Origin: G965267335 sp965267335
GTDB lineage: Bacteria > Bacteroidota > Bacteroidia > Cytophagales > JAAEPT01
Direction: 5' to 3'
DNA: 64,000 nt
Assembly: GCA_965267335.1 (NCBI GenBank)
Contig: OZ253953.1
Span: 2,294,001-2,358,000 of the forward strand
How positions within the stretch are numbered: the first letter of the stretch is position 1; each line of letters opens with the position of its first letter. Below the pieces are notes generated by a model that had not been told where the DNA came from, did no database searches, and saw only the letters and a list, made by a program, of their open reading frames with translations. This document shows, piece after piece, positions 1 to 9,483 of this stretch. A program made the position numbers and the translations under genes.

Positions 1-237
1 AGTGACTATTCGTTACATGATTTAGAAACTCATTCTCATATATCTCCTTGGGGGAATTGACTGGCGTATTTATTGATGTCTGTGGCTGGGGGCCGCAGGA
101 TAGCAAGGTAGTGAGGCAGATATAAAGTAACCTTTTCATACAGTATATAAGTATAAATACCGCAAAGGTTACATTTATTAGGTATACCAAATAAGGGAGT
201 CTAAAATTGATTACTATGCTTTGCAAAAAGAATATCT
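1..237. other. left-edge intergenic stretch
   Basis: No gene can be supported here. One plus frame is open from base 1 to a TGA at 58-60 and could be the last 19 codons of an upstream gene, but this is too short to judge. The rest is AT-rich leader DNA. A TTTG lies about 15 bases before the first gene's ATG, but the upstream TA has the wrong spacing for a clear TAnnTTTG promoter box. Confidence 0.3.
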
Positions 238-1800
238 ATGTCGAAAATTTCTATTTTTACGTGCTTGATCAATTCAGACCAAATATCGATCCGGGGGGAG
301 TTTACATCACGTTTCTCGATAAAAGGAATTCTTTATGACGGAGTGAAGGAGAATGATTATCCTCAGATGCAGTTTTATGATATGCATGTCTACAATGTAA
401 GGCTGCGGGATGATATGAAAGTATATACTGATACGCTGAGCAAGACGATTATGGGAGGTGTACAGATTGCTTTTGAAAAATCAGGGGAGGAAAGACACTT
501 TAAAAGAAACATTCGGAATGCTAATATTAACATTGAAAGTGTTGGGCAGGTTTATACCAGAAATGGAAGAACTTTTGGTACGGTAAGAGGTGAGATTTCT
601 GGGTTGGTGGACGACTTAAGAAAAATCGAAAAGCCCATACCAGAAGTAGATAAAATCAAAAATAAAAGGGCTTCTCAGAGGAAGGCATCTTATTACGATA
701 CGAACCGAAGGCCCAATCGTCAGTATAAAAGTACCAGTGCTATGACGACCATCCTGGGCATACTACTTCTTGTATTTCTAGGCGTCAGAGCATGGAATGC
801 AGGTCAAACCCTTACTGCTGTATTACTGTTAACCATTGGTGCATTAACCTTCCTCGAAAACAACTTGCTGGCAAGACTTAAATCATTTGAACGCTACAAG
901 CACATTATATCGCATCCGATGGCATTGTTTTTACTGGGAGGTATTATTGTTGGTGTGATAGCCTTATTTAGCTGGGGAGGTGGTTCTGGAGGAACCCGAA
1001 GGGCAAGTGCTCTGTCCAACATTCCGGAAGATCAATGGATTGAGATAAGCGGTATAAACGACTCTCTGGAAAGCACCAGGGTCAAGAGTAAGAACGTACC
1101 CCCGAATGCCTGTGAATTCAGATCTGATTGGGTAGAGCGAAAATTGGAGCTGCTCGATATAAGCAATACCCCACTAAGACTTTGGTATCAGGCTTCGGCT
1201 CAAGAAGCCTGTATGACCCATTCATACCGAGAAGATTTGTATGTGTTTGCGGAGAATGAGTATTCATATTTCAACCAACTTTATTCAAGCCTGGTAAGCC
1301 ATGATTCGAGCAAGCTCGAGGGAATTGTTAAGGTATTTGATAAGGCCAGAAGGGAGAGAAAGATGAAATACTCGGAGTTTTGTCACTTCCTGGTGAGAAG
1401 TGTTCAATACATACCATACTCGTTGATCATTCCTTCAAAATGCGAGAACTGTGATGATCACGGCAGTTATTATTGCGGAGATAATTGTGTACCAGGAACG
1501 AAGTTCGGATTATTTGCTCCATCGGAATTCGTATACTCTAAACAGGGAGATTGCGACACCCGTACCGTATTGCTTCTCACCCTATTAAAACACTTTGGTT
1601 ATGATGCCGTTATTTTGAACTGTGATGACCACTCCATGCTCGGTGTTAATATTCCCGCATTTACAGGAGAAAGTTATTCATATAAAGGAAAAGATTACTA
1701 CTATTGGGAAACGACTGCCACTGGCTGGGAGCCTGGAATTATTCCTGCGGGAAGTAGCTATAAGAGTTGGTATGTAGCCCTTAGCACTGATGAAATTTAG
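238..1800 (+). CDS. membrane-anchored transglutaminase-like protein
   Basis: 520 aa. The N-terminal ~150 residues are soluble and of no recognised family. Three predicted membrane helices follow at about 168-186, 191-207 and 227-246, and a C-terminal domain carries a transglutaminase/papain-like signature: Cys439 in QGDCDTRTV, His465 in DDHSMLGV and Glu491 in YWETTATG give the order and spacing of a Cys-His-Asp/Glu triad. A cysteine-rich stretch just before it (CENCDDHGSYYCGDNC, about 401-416) could bind metal or form disulfides. The enzyme may be a peptidase or a transamidase; the sequence does not say which. The next gene, a DUF350 membrane protein, starts 6 bases downstream, so the two are probably co-transcribed. 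The fold call is fairly safe, the substrate unknown. Confidence 0.75.
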   Translation: MSKISIFTCLINSDQISIRGEFTSRFSIKGILYDGVKENDYPQMQFYDMHVYNVRLRDDMKVYTDTLSKTIMGGVQIAFEKSGEERHFKRNIRNANINIESVGQVYTRNGRTFGTVRGEISGLVDDLRKIEKPIPEVDKIKNKRASQRKASYYDTNRRPNRQYKSTSAMTTILGILLLVFLGVRAWNAGQTLTAVLLLTIGALTFLENNLLARLKSFERYKHIISHPMALFLLGGIIVGVIALFSWGGGSGGTRRASALSNIPEDQWIEISGINDSLESTRVKSKNVPPNACEFRSDWVERKLELLDISNTPLRLWYQASAQEACMTHSYREDLYVFAENEYSYFNQLYSSLVSHDSSKLEGIVKVFDKARRERKMKYSEFCHFLVRSVQYIPYSLIIPSKCENCDDHGSYYCGDNCVPGTKFGLFAPSEFVYSKQGDCDTRTVLLLTLLKHFGYDAVILNCDDHSMLGVNIPAFTGESYSYKGKDYYYWETTATGWEPGIIPAGSSYKSWYVALSTDEI

Positions 1801-1806
1801 ATCACT

Positions 1807-2325
1807 ATGGAACAGAATTATTTAACCTCGAGTATTGTTCACACTGCTATATCCCTGCTGGTCGGAGTGCTGGCAGTATTCGTGACTTTCCAATTGTTTC
1901 GGAAGGTATTTACACGGAGATACGATATTGAGATTGATAATATCGCATTCTCAATCCTCTTGGGGAGTATTGTAATATCAGTAAGTTACCTCATGTCCGG
2001 GGTCAGTAAGCCTATTGCTAATATGCTCCGTGTTGTACGCGGTGAGGAGTTTGGTGATGAATACGTTTGGCTATCCGTACAGTATTGCGCACTTTTTATT
2101 GGAATTGGTCTAGCAGTTTCCCTGTTGATTAACGTCATAGGTCTTGTTATGTTCGTTAAGCTTACCCGTGGTATCAATGAATTTAAAGAGATAAGTGAAG
2201 ACAATGTAGCTGTAGGAATTATAACCGGTTGTATAATATTAGGTCTAAGTTTCTTCGTAAGGGATGGGTTAGTACAAATAATCGAAGCCCTTATTCCCTA
2301 TCCGGAGAGCCGGGCAATAGGTTAA
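1807..2325 (+). CDS. DUF350 (YjfL-like) four-helix membrane protein
   Basis: 172 aa with four predicted membrane helices (about 10-32, 45-65, 92-118, 133-151). The duplicated DUF350 pattern is visible: each half has a D-N-x-A-x-x-I motif followed by a Gly-containing helix (DNIAFSILLGSIV near 44 and DNVAVGIITGCII near 132), as in E. coli YjfL. The molecular function of the family is unknown. DUF350 genes are known to neighbour peptide-modification genes such as YjfC-type ATP-grasp enzymes, which suits its pairing with the transglutaminase-like gene directly upstream. It probably forms an operon with that gene; the next gene begins about 50 bases later. Confidence 0.75.
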   Translation: MEQNYLTSSIVHTAISLLVGVLAVFVTFQLFRKVFTRRYDIEIDNIAFSILLGSIVISVSYLMSGVSKPIANMLRVVRGEEFGDEYVWLSVQYCALFIGIGLAVSLLINVIGLVMFVKLTRGINEFKEISEDNVAVGIITGCIILGLSFFVRDGLVQIIEALIPYPESRAIG

Positions 2326-2376
2326 AACACTTTTTGCAAGAATGCTGTTTCTATCAAAAATTTAAATGTAGTAAAC

Positions 2377-3015
2377 ATGAAAAAAGTAGGAGTACTCGGT
2401 TCTGGCGTTGTTGGTAAAGTATTGGCCAACGGGTTTATTAAATACGGTTATGATGTGATGAGGGGATCACGAAGTCCGGAAAAGCTAGATGAATGGAAAC
2501 AGGAATCGAATGGAGCTACCGGTACATTTCAGGAGGCGGCAGCTTTTGGAGATATTCTTGTGTTGGCAGTGAAGGGGAAGTATGCTAAAGATGCTTTGGA
2601 TCTTATTGGAGGTGAGAAGCTAGAAGGAAAAATCATCATAGATGCCACCAATCCAATTTCCGATAATCCTCCTGAGAATGGTGTCCTGAAATTTTATACC
2701 ACTCTGGACCGGTCTCTCATGGAAGATTTACAAGAAGCTTTTCCGGGAGCAAAGTTTGTTAAAGCCTTCAACAGTATCGGAAGCGCATTTATGGTTGACC
2801 CTGACTTTGAAGAAAAACCAACCATGTTTATTTGTGGTAATGACGATGCTGCCAAGAAAGAAGTAATTTCCGTACTGGATCAATTTGGTCATGAAACAGA
2901 GGATATGGGAGGGGTAGAGGCAGCACGAGCCATAGAGCCACTTTGTATGCTTTGGTGTATCCCTGGTTTTAGGAATAACCAGTGGGGGCATGCTTTCAGG
3001 TTATTGAAAAAATAG
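2377..3015 (+). CDS. NAD(P)-binding F420-reductase-like oxidoreductase
   Basis: 212 aa. The N-terminus is a Rossmann dinucleotide fold with GSGVVG at residues 8-13 directly after the first beta strand, and SRSPEKL near 32 in the place that usually binds the NADP 2'-phosphate. Later motifs (DATNPI near 89, KAFNSIGSAFM near 129) match the 'NADPH-dependent F420 reductase' or NAD(P)-binding domain family used for many Bacteroidota reductases. The name does not mean F420 is used, since most Bacteroidota do not make it. Substrate unknown. The gene stands about 50 bases after the DUF350 gene and nearly 300 bases before the next one. Confidence 0.75.
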   Translation: MKKVGVLGSGVVGKVLANGFIKYGYDVMRGSRSPEKLDEWKQESNGATGTFQEAAAFGDILVLAVKGKYAKDALDLIGGEKLEGKIIIDATNPISDNPPENGVLKFYTTLDRSLMEDLQEAFPGAKFVKAFNSIGSAFMVDPDFEEKPTMFICGNDDAAKKEVISVLDQFGHETEDMGGVEAARAIEPLCMLWCIPGFRNNQWGHAFRLLKK

Positions 3016-3311
3016 AACTAGTAAAAGGTTTAAAACTGGAAAAGTTTGCTCTTCAACCTTAAGGTATGGCAACTGATTTGCTCTGGTATTTCTTAACATT
3101 TAGACTTTTCTCATTTTCTTATTAGGTCAATTATACTTCTATGATACTGTGTTGTAGTGCCTTTGTCGGGGGTGTAAGGTAAGTTTGTAGGGCGTGCATT
3201 TTGTGTGCCTTCTTAATCTCTGTGTAGGTTTGAAGTAGTGGGGTTCTAGACTTGTATTTCGAGTCATCAATGCCGTAACCGCGCTAACTAACAACCATAA
3301 ACGACAGAGAT
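3016..3311 (+). promoter_or_regulatory. intergenic region with possible promoter
   Basis: Non-coding leader before the giant lectin-like protein. A perfect TAnnTTTG box (TAAGTTTG, 3180-3187) lies about 125 bases before the ATG. TTTG at 3161-3164 is only about 15 bases further upstream, shorter than the usual 17-23, so the promoter call is tentative. No hairpin with a T-run is seen behind the upstream gene. Confidence 0.3.
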
Positions 3312-6300
3312 ATGAGGTACAATGGCTTCATTAAACCAGGATGCCCAGGCTCGAAGAGCTGGCTTATCCTTATCATTTGTTTACTGACAAATTTCCAAAT
3401 CATTTACGCTCAAAGCGGTGGATGGGATGCCACTAGTACTAATGGAGCAGCAGGACTTACCGACCATGGAAATGGGGTAATACAAATGATTGATGTGACC
3501 CCTTCGGGCTGTGCTGCCGGTGCCGTTCATGAAACAACAGACCTTTATGACCCAACGATTGATGGTGTTTTTAGTAAATGCTATCAGGTCTATTTTGGGT
3601 GTCCCGGAGATGATCAGATAGGATCAGACACCAAAGGCGATGGACTGGCTTTTTCGTTTTCGAAATGCGCTTTTAACATCAATAATGGTCTTGCCTGTGG
3701 TGGTGGATTAGGTTATATGGGGGCTTGTCCCCAAATGATTACCATAGAGTTTGATACCTGGAGCAGTCAGGGAACAAATAATTTTGATAATGCCTATGAA
3801 GGAACGGGAAATGAAGATCAGGTCGCAATCCACGTGAATGGTGATGCAAGCTTTACAGGTAAATTGGTAGGGGTCAATGCAGGAAACTTGGAGGATGGGC
3901 TGGAACATGAAGTTTGTATCACCTATAATCCGGCTTCTGATCAAATGATTGTAGAGCTGGATGGCAACGTGATCTTATCACAAATCCTTACCGGAACCGG
4001 TTATGAATTGGAGAACTATTTTGGCGCAGGGGGATTACAACAAACCTGGTCCTCAGGAAAAGCAGGAGCCACTAACCCGGCTACGGTTAGTGATGGAGCT
4101 GATATAACCGATAATGTCGGAGGGCCTTTATGTCCCGCAAATGTGTTCATTACTTCACCCACGGATGGAGATATATTCGGTGCCTGTGGTGACGATATTA
4201 CGATTGAAGCGTCAGTGACAGCGCCATCAGGAAATACTGTGGACTATGTGGAGTTTTTTGTGGATGGTATATCGATAGGAACTGATAATACTTTTCCATA
4301 TAGTATCGACTGGACAAGTCCGGATAATGGAAATCATACGTTAACGGCTACAGGGTATTATATTCCTTCAGGAACGAATTCGACTTCAACAGCCGTAACG
4401 GTGTCCGTTGGTGCCGAAGTAATGCAAACAACAACTGCTCCTACGATTGATGGAATACAGGATGCACTTTGGAATAACTATGTGGCTATTCCATTGAATC
4501 AAGGCGCAATTGCCGCACCTGACCTGGATGGAACTTACAGAATTGCCTACGATGCCAACAACCTGTATTTTTTATTTGATGTAACAGATGATGTATTAGT
4601 TCAGGATGGAGGAAATCCATGGGACAATGATGGCGTTGAGGTTTTTATAGATATTGGAAATGACAAAGCAGGGACTTATGGAGCTGATGACTTTCAATAT
4701 ATTTTCCAGTACAACAACGAACCAAATTTTGATGAACTACAGCACTCACCTGCGTCCCTCACCGGAGTGACATTTGGAACCAATGCTACTGCAGGTGGGT
4801 ACATTATAGAAGCAAGCATACCATGGACTACAATGGCAACGGGTACACCGACTCCGGGTTCTTTTCTTGGTCTGGAAGTAAAGTTAAACGATGATGATGA
4901 CGGGGGAGCGAGGGAAGATGAGCTAGCCTGGGCAGATGGTACTTTCTCTGCCTGGAATAATACAGCTTTATTCGGTACCCAGGTTATCTCCGCCTGTGAC
5001 CCTATAACGGCTGAGGTCACAATGACTTCAGGAGAGTTTTGTACAGGCGACAGTGTCAAACTATCCGCTTCACCGAGGGATGATTCTTACTTATATCAAT
5101 GGTTTTTCAATGGTACATCAATTGGAAGCCCTCAAGCAGGAGATTCTGTATTATGGGTAACCGCTGGAGGAAACTATAGCGTTGAAGTTGATAACGGTAT
5201 TTTGCAGGATACTTCTGATGAGGTAACAGTGATTGAAAACGTAAACCCCACCGCAAGTGCGGGAAGTGATCAATCATTTTGTTCAGGCACCGGGGGTGTT
5301 ACTTTGTCTGGTTCAGGAGGAGGTAATTATTCATGGAGCCCGGGAACGGGTCTGAGTGCGACAAACGTAGCATCACCTTCAGCCAATCCATCGACCACTA
5401 CGATTTACACCTTAACGGTAACTGACCCAACTACTGGTTGTTCCGCTAGTGACGAAGTGACCGTAACGGTAAATGAAACGCCCGATCAGCCCTCGATTAG
5501 TCTGTCAAATACGACACCGTGTATTGGTACTATAGATAATTTTCAAGTAACAGGTTCCGGTGCGGATTATTTTGTATGGACCCTGCCAGGAGGAGCAAAT
5601 ATTACTTCAGCTGATTCAGATAGCTCTGATATTACAATTGATTGGGGGGCTGCGACTTCGGGTTCGGTTAGTGTTGTGGCCGTGTCCAATTCATGCGTGA
5701 GTACATCAACCACTCAATCATTAACTTTCAGTGATATACCAAGCTCTCCATCTATTTCCGGAGAACAGAACTTATGTGACGGGGCTGATGATGAAATATA
5801 TTTCGTAGGTGTTCAATCCGGAGCCAGCTATTCATGGACCACATCATTTACACCCTCTTCGGGTTCGTCCAATAGCATTACAATTACTGACTTTGGTTCA
5901 GCGACTTCTGGAACTATAGAAGTAGAAGTATCAAATAGCTGTGGTTCGGTCAATGATATGATTACGGTGAATATTACCCGATTCGGAACATTGGATATAA
6001 CCGGGCCAACGGATGTTGTTTGCAATAGCAGTGGAAATAGCTATTCAGTCAGTGGAGGACAACCTGGTTCAACCTTTTTCTGGACCATACCGTCAGGGGC
6101 AGACTTTACAGCCTCCGATGCGGACAGCACAGAAATTTCTGTTGACTTTGGTACCAATGGAGGTCAGGTTCAGGTGGTGGAAAACAATTCAGGGTGCACT
6201 TCAGGTTCTGAGAGTGTTAATGTGGCAGTTTCCGGTTGTGATTTAATGGCAAACTTCTCTGCATCGGGATATTCTATTTGTATAGGTGAGGAAGTAACGT

Positions 6301-7871
6301 TTACAGATGCCTCATCTTCTGTAAGTGGAGTAGAGACCTGGTCATGGGACTTTGGGGATGACGCCAGTCCAGCTTCTGCAAATGATCAGGGACCACATGT
6401 TGTGAGCTACAGTAGCCCGGGCGTAAAGGATGTTGTGCTTACAGTCACTGAAGGAGTGGCTGTTCATGATACGACAATTCAGGTTACGGTTGAGGCAACG
6501 CCAGATGCTCCCATACTTTCAGGTCCCACAGGCACAGTTTGTGAGAATGACGATATTGATGTTTTGGTAGATAACTCGGTGTCAGGAGCGTATTATAACT
6601 GGGATATTTCAGGAATACCCGGAGCGGCTTATAATGATGTTTCTCAACAAACCGGACCAGATAATGATTCTATTAATATCAACATTGGTACTAGTGGTGG
6701 TGAAATAACCGTTATACAAACCATCAATGGGTGTCCGGGACCTGAAGGTTCAATTACTATTGATGTGATTGGCGTACCGGATGCTCCTATTATTGATGGA
6801 CCTTCGGTAAACTTATGTGGTGGTTCATTAGGCTCTGATGTCGATACGTTTTCAATAGACCCCGTGAGCCTTGCAAATAACTATATCTGGAACTTTCCTG
6901 GTTCAGCGGTTGTCAGTTATAATACCGATAAAACGGAGGCATATGTTAATTTTCCCACAATTGGATCGTATCAGGTTTCTGTATTTGCGCTGGGCGCCTG
7001 TGGTGCCGGACCTTCAAGTTCGGGTTTTCCTGTAACCGTAACTGAAACGGTGACTCCATCAGTAAGTTTCTCTGCTTCAAAGGATACCGTATGTGCTAAT
7101 GACCCTGTTATTTTTACCGCTACAGTAATGAATGAAGGGACTAGTCCTGAGTACTATTGGTTCATGAATGGTGAGGCTATAGGCGATAGCACAAGTGGAG
7201 AATTAACACTCAATAGTTTTACTGATGGAGATAGTATTTGGGTTGTGATGAATTCGAGTGAAGCTTGTGTGGATACAAACCCAGTTGTATCGGCAGATAC
7301 TGTATTAATGACGGTGCTGACCACTCCTGTTGCCGAAGCCGGTGAGAATATGTTGCTTGATGACTTTCAGGAGATTAATTTGGCTTCTTCAGAATACAGT
7401 TTTTATACAACAACGGAGGAGCCCATATCATACTTGTGGTGGTCAAGTGATAGTTCTTTGGTGATTTCCAATATTACACCCGCTACTGTACTGGATGATG
7501 TTCTCGTTACTCCGGATGAAGATTCTACCTGGTTTTATTTGTTGGTGGACAATGGAGTGTGTTCAGCAATGGATAGTATGTACGTTTTGGTTGACTTTGA
7601 TATATGGATTCCAACTGGATTTTCACCAAATAACGATGGGAATAATGATGGTTTTCAGATTCACAACATTGATCAGTTTCCGGGGAATAGAGTCGAAATC
7701 TACAATCGGTGGGGGAGTCTGGTTTGGTCACAAGACAATTACACTAATGAAAACCAGTGGACCGGACAAGTTGACGGAAAAGACTTGCCAATGGCAACCT
7801 ACTATTACATCATTAACCTAAATGATGCTTCCGGTAGGAGCTTTGCGGGACCAGTGACACTTGTTAAGTAA
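3312..7871 (+). CDS. giant T9SS-secreted lectin/CBM9/PKD protein
   Basis: 1519 aa. A signal peptide (about 1-34, hydrophobic core WLILIICLL, end YAQ) leads into a legume-type (L-type) lectin-like domain of about 35-245 (GDGLAFSF, ITIEFDTW motifs). An Ig-like module follows (about 277-365, YVEFFVDG...HTLTATGYY), then a CBM9-like sugar-binding domain (about 376-555, PTIDG...DALW, DNDGVEVFID, IEASIPW). Many Ig/PKD-type repeats come next, the clearest PKD at about 979-1062 (WSWDFGDD). It ends in a type B T9SS sorting domain (about 1430-1519: PTGFSPNNDGNNDGFQI, EIYNRWG, MATYYYIINL). It is likely exported to the surface or medium to bind polysaccharide; no catalytic domain is evident. It is a single-gene unit ending before a bidirectional terminator. 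Confidence 0.85.
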   Translation: MRYNGFIKPGCPGSKSWLILIICLLTNFQIIYAQSGGWDATSTNGAAGLTDHGNGVIQMIDVTPSGCAAGAVHETTDLYDPTIDGVFSKCYQVYFGCPGDDQIGSDTKGDGLAFSFSKCAFNINNGLACGGGLGYMGACPQMITIEFDTWSSQGTNNFDNAYEGTGNEDQVAIHVNGDASFTGKLVGVNAGNLEDGLEHEVCITYNPASDQMIVELDGNVILSQILTGTGYELENYFGAGGLQQTWSSGKAGATNPATVSDGADITDNVGGPLCPANVFITSPTDGDIFGACGDDITIEASVTAPSGNTVDYVEFFVDGISIGTDNTFPYSIDWTSPDNGNHTLTATGYYIPSGTNSTSTAVTVSVGAEVMQTTTAPTIDGIQDALWNNYVAIPLNQGAIAAPDLDGTYRIAYDANNLYFLFDVTDDVLVQDGGNPWDNDGVEVFIDIGNDKAGTYGADDFQYIFQYNNEPNFDELQHSPASLTGVTFGTNATAGGYIIEASIPWTTMATGTPTPGSFLGLEVKLNDDDDGGAREDELAWADGTFSAWNNTALFGTQVISACDPITAEVTMTSGEFCTGDSVKLSASPRDDSYLYQWFFNGTSIGSPQAGDSVLWVTAGGNYSVEVDNGILQDTSDEVTVIENVNPTASAGSDQSFCSGTGGVTLSGSGGGNYSWSPGTGLSATNVASPSANPSTTTIYTLTVTDPTTGCSASDEVTVTVNETPDQPSISLSNTTPCIGTIDNFQVTGSGADYFVWTLPGGANITSADSDSSDITIDWGAATSGSVSVVAVSNSCVSTSTTQSLTFSDIPSSPSISGEQNLCDGADDEIYFVGVQSGASYSWTTSFTPSSGSSNSITITDFGSATSGTIEVEVSNSCGSVNDMITVNITRFGTLDITGPTDVVCNSSGNSYSVSGGQPGSTFFWTIPSGADFTASDADSTEISVDFGTNGGQVQVVENNSGCTSGSESVNVAVSGCDLMANFSASGYSICIGEEVTFTDASSSVSGVETWSWDFGDDASPASANDQGPHVVSYSSPGVKDVVLTVTEGVAVHDTTIQVTVEATPDAPILSGPTGTVCENDDIDVLVDNSVSGAYYNWDISGIPGAAYNDVSQQTGPDNDSININIGTSGGEITVIQTINGCPGPEGSITIDVIGVPDAPIIDGPSVNLCGGSLGSDVDTFSIDPVSLANNYIWNFPGSAVVSYNTDKTEAYVNFPTIGSYQVSVFALGACGAGPSSSGFPVTVTETVTPSVSFSASKDTVCANDPVIFTATVMNEGTSPEYYWFMNGEAIGDSTSGELTLNSFTDGDSIWVVMNSSEACVDTNPVVSADTVLMTVLTTPVAEAGENMLLDDFQEINLASSEYSFYTTTEEPISYLWWSSDSSLVISNITPATVLDDVLVTPDEDSTWFYLLVDNGVCSAMDSMYVLVDFDIWIPTGFSPNNDGNNDGFQIHNIDQFPGNRVEIYNRWGSLVWSQDNYTNENQWTGQVDGKDLPMATYYYIINLNDASGRSFAGPVTLVK

Positions 7872-8008
7872 GAGGTTAATGTTTCTTACTTGTTTTTAAA
7901 GTGCTGTTCTCAGCGGATTTAAATCTACAGAAGAGTATTAATTATGAAGAATAATCCCATTGAGAGGTAAAATAGTATTCTTAAACCCATGAACCTTATA
8001 CGACAAAA

Positions 8009-8037
8009 AAAAGAGGCGGGTTACAACCGCCTCTTTT
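8009..8037. terminator. bidirectional terminator between convergent genes
   Basis: Perfect 11-bp inverted repeat (AAAAGAGGCGG at 8009-8019, CCGCCTCTTTT at 8027-8037) with a 7-base loop, preceded by an A-run and followed by T-rich sequence. It can end transcription of both the plus-strand giant protein gene and the minus-strand citrate synthase gene. Confidence 0.9.
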
Positions 8038-8067
8038 ATATCTTATTGATTTCGAGTAAATTATGTG

Positions 8068-9372
8068 TTAGGCATTCACAAGCTCTCGCTGTGAGATTTC
8101 CACGAGATCTCTCTTGTTTTCACCTACGTAGACTTGTCTTGGACGTCCGATAGGCTCACCATTATCTCTCAATTCTTTCCACTGAGCAATCCATCCCGGA
8201 AGTCGGCCAATCGCAAACATTACAGTGAATAAGTCGGTGCTTAACCCAAGTGCTCTGTAGATAATACCAGAGTAGAAGTCTACATTCGGGTAAAGTTTTC
8301 TATCCACGAAGTACTGATCATTGAGTGCTTCTTGTTCAAGTCCTTTTGCAATATCAAGTACAGGATCATCGATACCTAATTTATCAAGAACGTTATCACA
8401 AGCCTTTTTGATAATGGTTGCACGAGGGTCGAAGTTCTTATAAACTCTGTGTCCAAATCCCATCAATCGGAAAGGGTCGTTTTTGTCTTTTGCTTTCGCG
8501 AGGTACTTTTTAGTATCTCCACCATCAGCTTTGATTGCTTCGAGCATTTCAATTACTGCCTGATTTGCTCCACCGTGAAGAGGTCCCCAAAGTGCATTAA
8601 TGCCTGCTGCAATTGATGAGTAAAGACTTGCATGAGATGAACCAACAATTCTTACTGTAGAAGTAGAACAGTTTTGCTCATGATCCGCATGTAGGATTAG
8701 TAGTTTATTCAATGCATCTACTACAACAGGGTCAATTTCGTAGTCTTTGTTAGGCTGCTTAAACATCATGTATAGGAAGTTTGAGCAGTAGTCGAGGTCA
8801 GTAGGGTAGTTGACCGGTTTTCCTGTAGCGTTTCTGTATGACCAGGCAGCTATTGTCGGAAGTTTACCTAACAGTCTTGCGATAGTGACGTCAGTATCAT
8901 CACCGGACATATCCGGTTTTAGTGATCCAGGGTAGAATGCAGTAAGCGAACTAACCATCGCTGAGAGCAGTCCCATTGGGTGGGCGCTTGATGGGAAACC
9001 GTCAAATATTTTTTTGAAATCTTCGTGCAGATTATTGTGTTTGATGATTCTGGCGTTGAAGTTATCCAACTCAGTTTGTGTTGGCAACTCTCCATAAATC
9101 AGTAAATAAGCCACTTCAATGAAGGAAGCTTTTTCAGCTAATTGTTCAATAGGGTAGCCCCTATATCTTAAAATTCCATTTTCACCATCGAGGAATGTGA
9201 TGGCACTTTTTGTGGATCCTGTATTTTTGAAACCTGTATCAAGTGTGATATATCCAGTATCGCCTCTGAATTTTGATATGTCGAGGGCTTTTTCGCCTTC
9301 AGATCCTTCAATAACCGGTACTTCGTAGGTTTGTCCGTTTAGTTTTATTTCAGCTGTCTCCGCCATTTTCAA
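8068..9372 (-). CDS. gltA: citrate synthase
   Basis: 434 aa, close to the type II citrate synthases of Gram-negative bacteria (about 430). The N-terminal beta-rich extension (LNGQTYEVPVIEG) and all signature blocks are present: the helix with HADHEQNCSTS, the substrate histidine in GPLHGGAN, the FGHRVYKNFDPR loop and the catalytic aspartate in YPNVDFYSG. It condenses oxaloacetate and acetyl-CoA to citrate as entry to the TCA cycle, in the cytoplasm. The ATG chosen gives MKMAET; an ATG two codons later is equally possible. The gene lies downstream of, and separated by a strong terminator from, the prohibitin-like gene, so it needs its own promoter. Confidence 0.97.
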   Translation of the reverse strand: MKMAETAEIKLNGQTYEVPVIEGSEGEKALDISKFRGDTGYITLDTGFKNTGSTKSAITFLDGENGILRYRGYPIEQLAEKASFIEVAYLLIYGELPTQTELDNFNARIIKHNNLHEDFKKIFDGFPSSAHPMGLLSAMVSSLTAFYPGSLKPDMSGDDTDVTIARLLGKLPTIAAWSYRNATGKPVNYPTDLDYCSNFLYMMFKQPNKDYEIDPVVVDALNKLLILHADHEQNCSTSTVRIVGSSHASLYSSIAAGINALWGPLHGGANQAVIEMLEAIKADGGDTKKYLAKAKDKNDPFRLMGFGHRVYKNFDPRATIIKKACDNVLDKLGIDDPVLDIAKGLEQEALNDQYFVDRKLYPNVDFYSGIIYRALGLSTDLFTVMFAIGRLPGWIAQWKELRDNGEPIGRPRQVYVGENKRDLVEISQRELVNA

Positions 9373-9426
9373 CGCTATTTTTTAGATATGATTTTATTCC
9401 CCAGATTGTGGGCCATGAAATTAACA

Positions 9427-9464
9427 AAAAAAGGCATTTCAAAAAATATTGAAATGCCTTTTTT
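9427..9464 (-). terminator. strong intrinsic terminator
   Basis: Perfect 16-bp inverted repeat (arms 9427-9442 and 9449-9464, core GGCATTTC/GAAATGCC) with a 6-base loop and A/T runs on both sides. It lies 19 bases past the stop of the minus-strand prohibitin-like gene and separates it from citrate synthase. Confidence 0.9.
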
Positions 9465-9483
9465 GATGCTCTTAAGTCAAATT

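Noticed and set aside
2377..3015. Use of coenzyme F420 by the reductase
   Set aside because: The family name comes from archaeal homologues. No F420-specific gene is near and most Bacteroidota do not make F420.
3312..7871. Core T9SS or gliding genes
   Set aside because: Only cargo with sorting domains is present. No gldK-N, porV or sprA genes are seen in the window.
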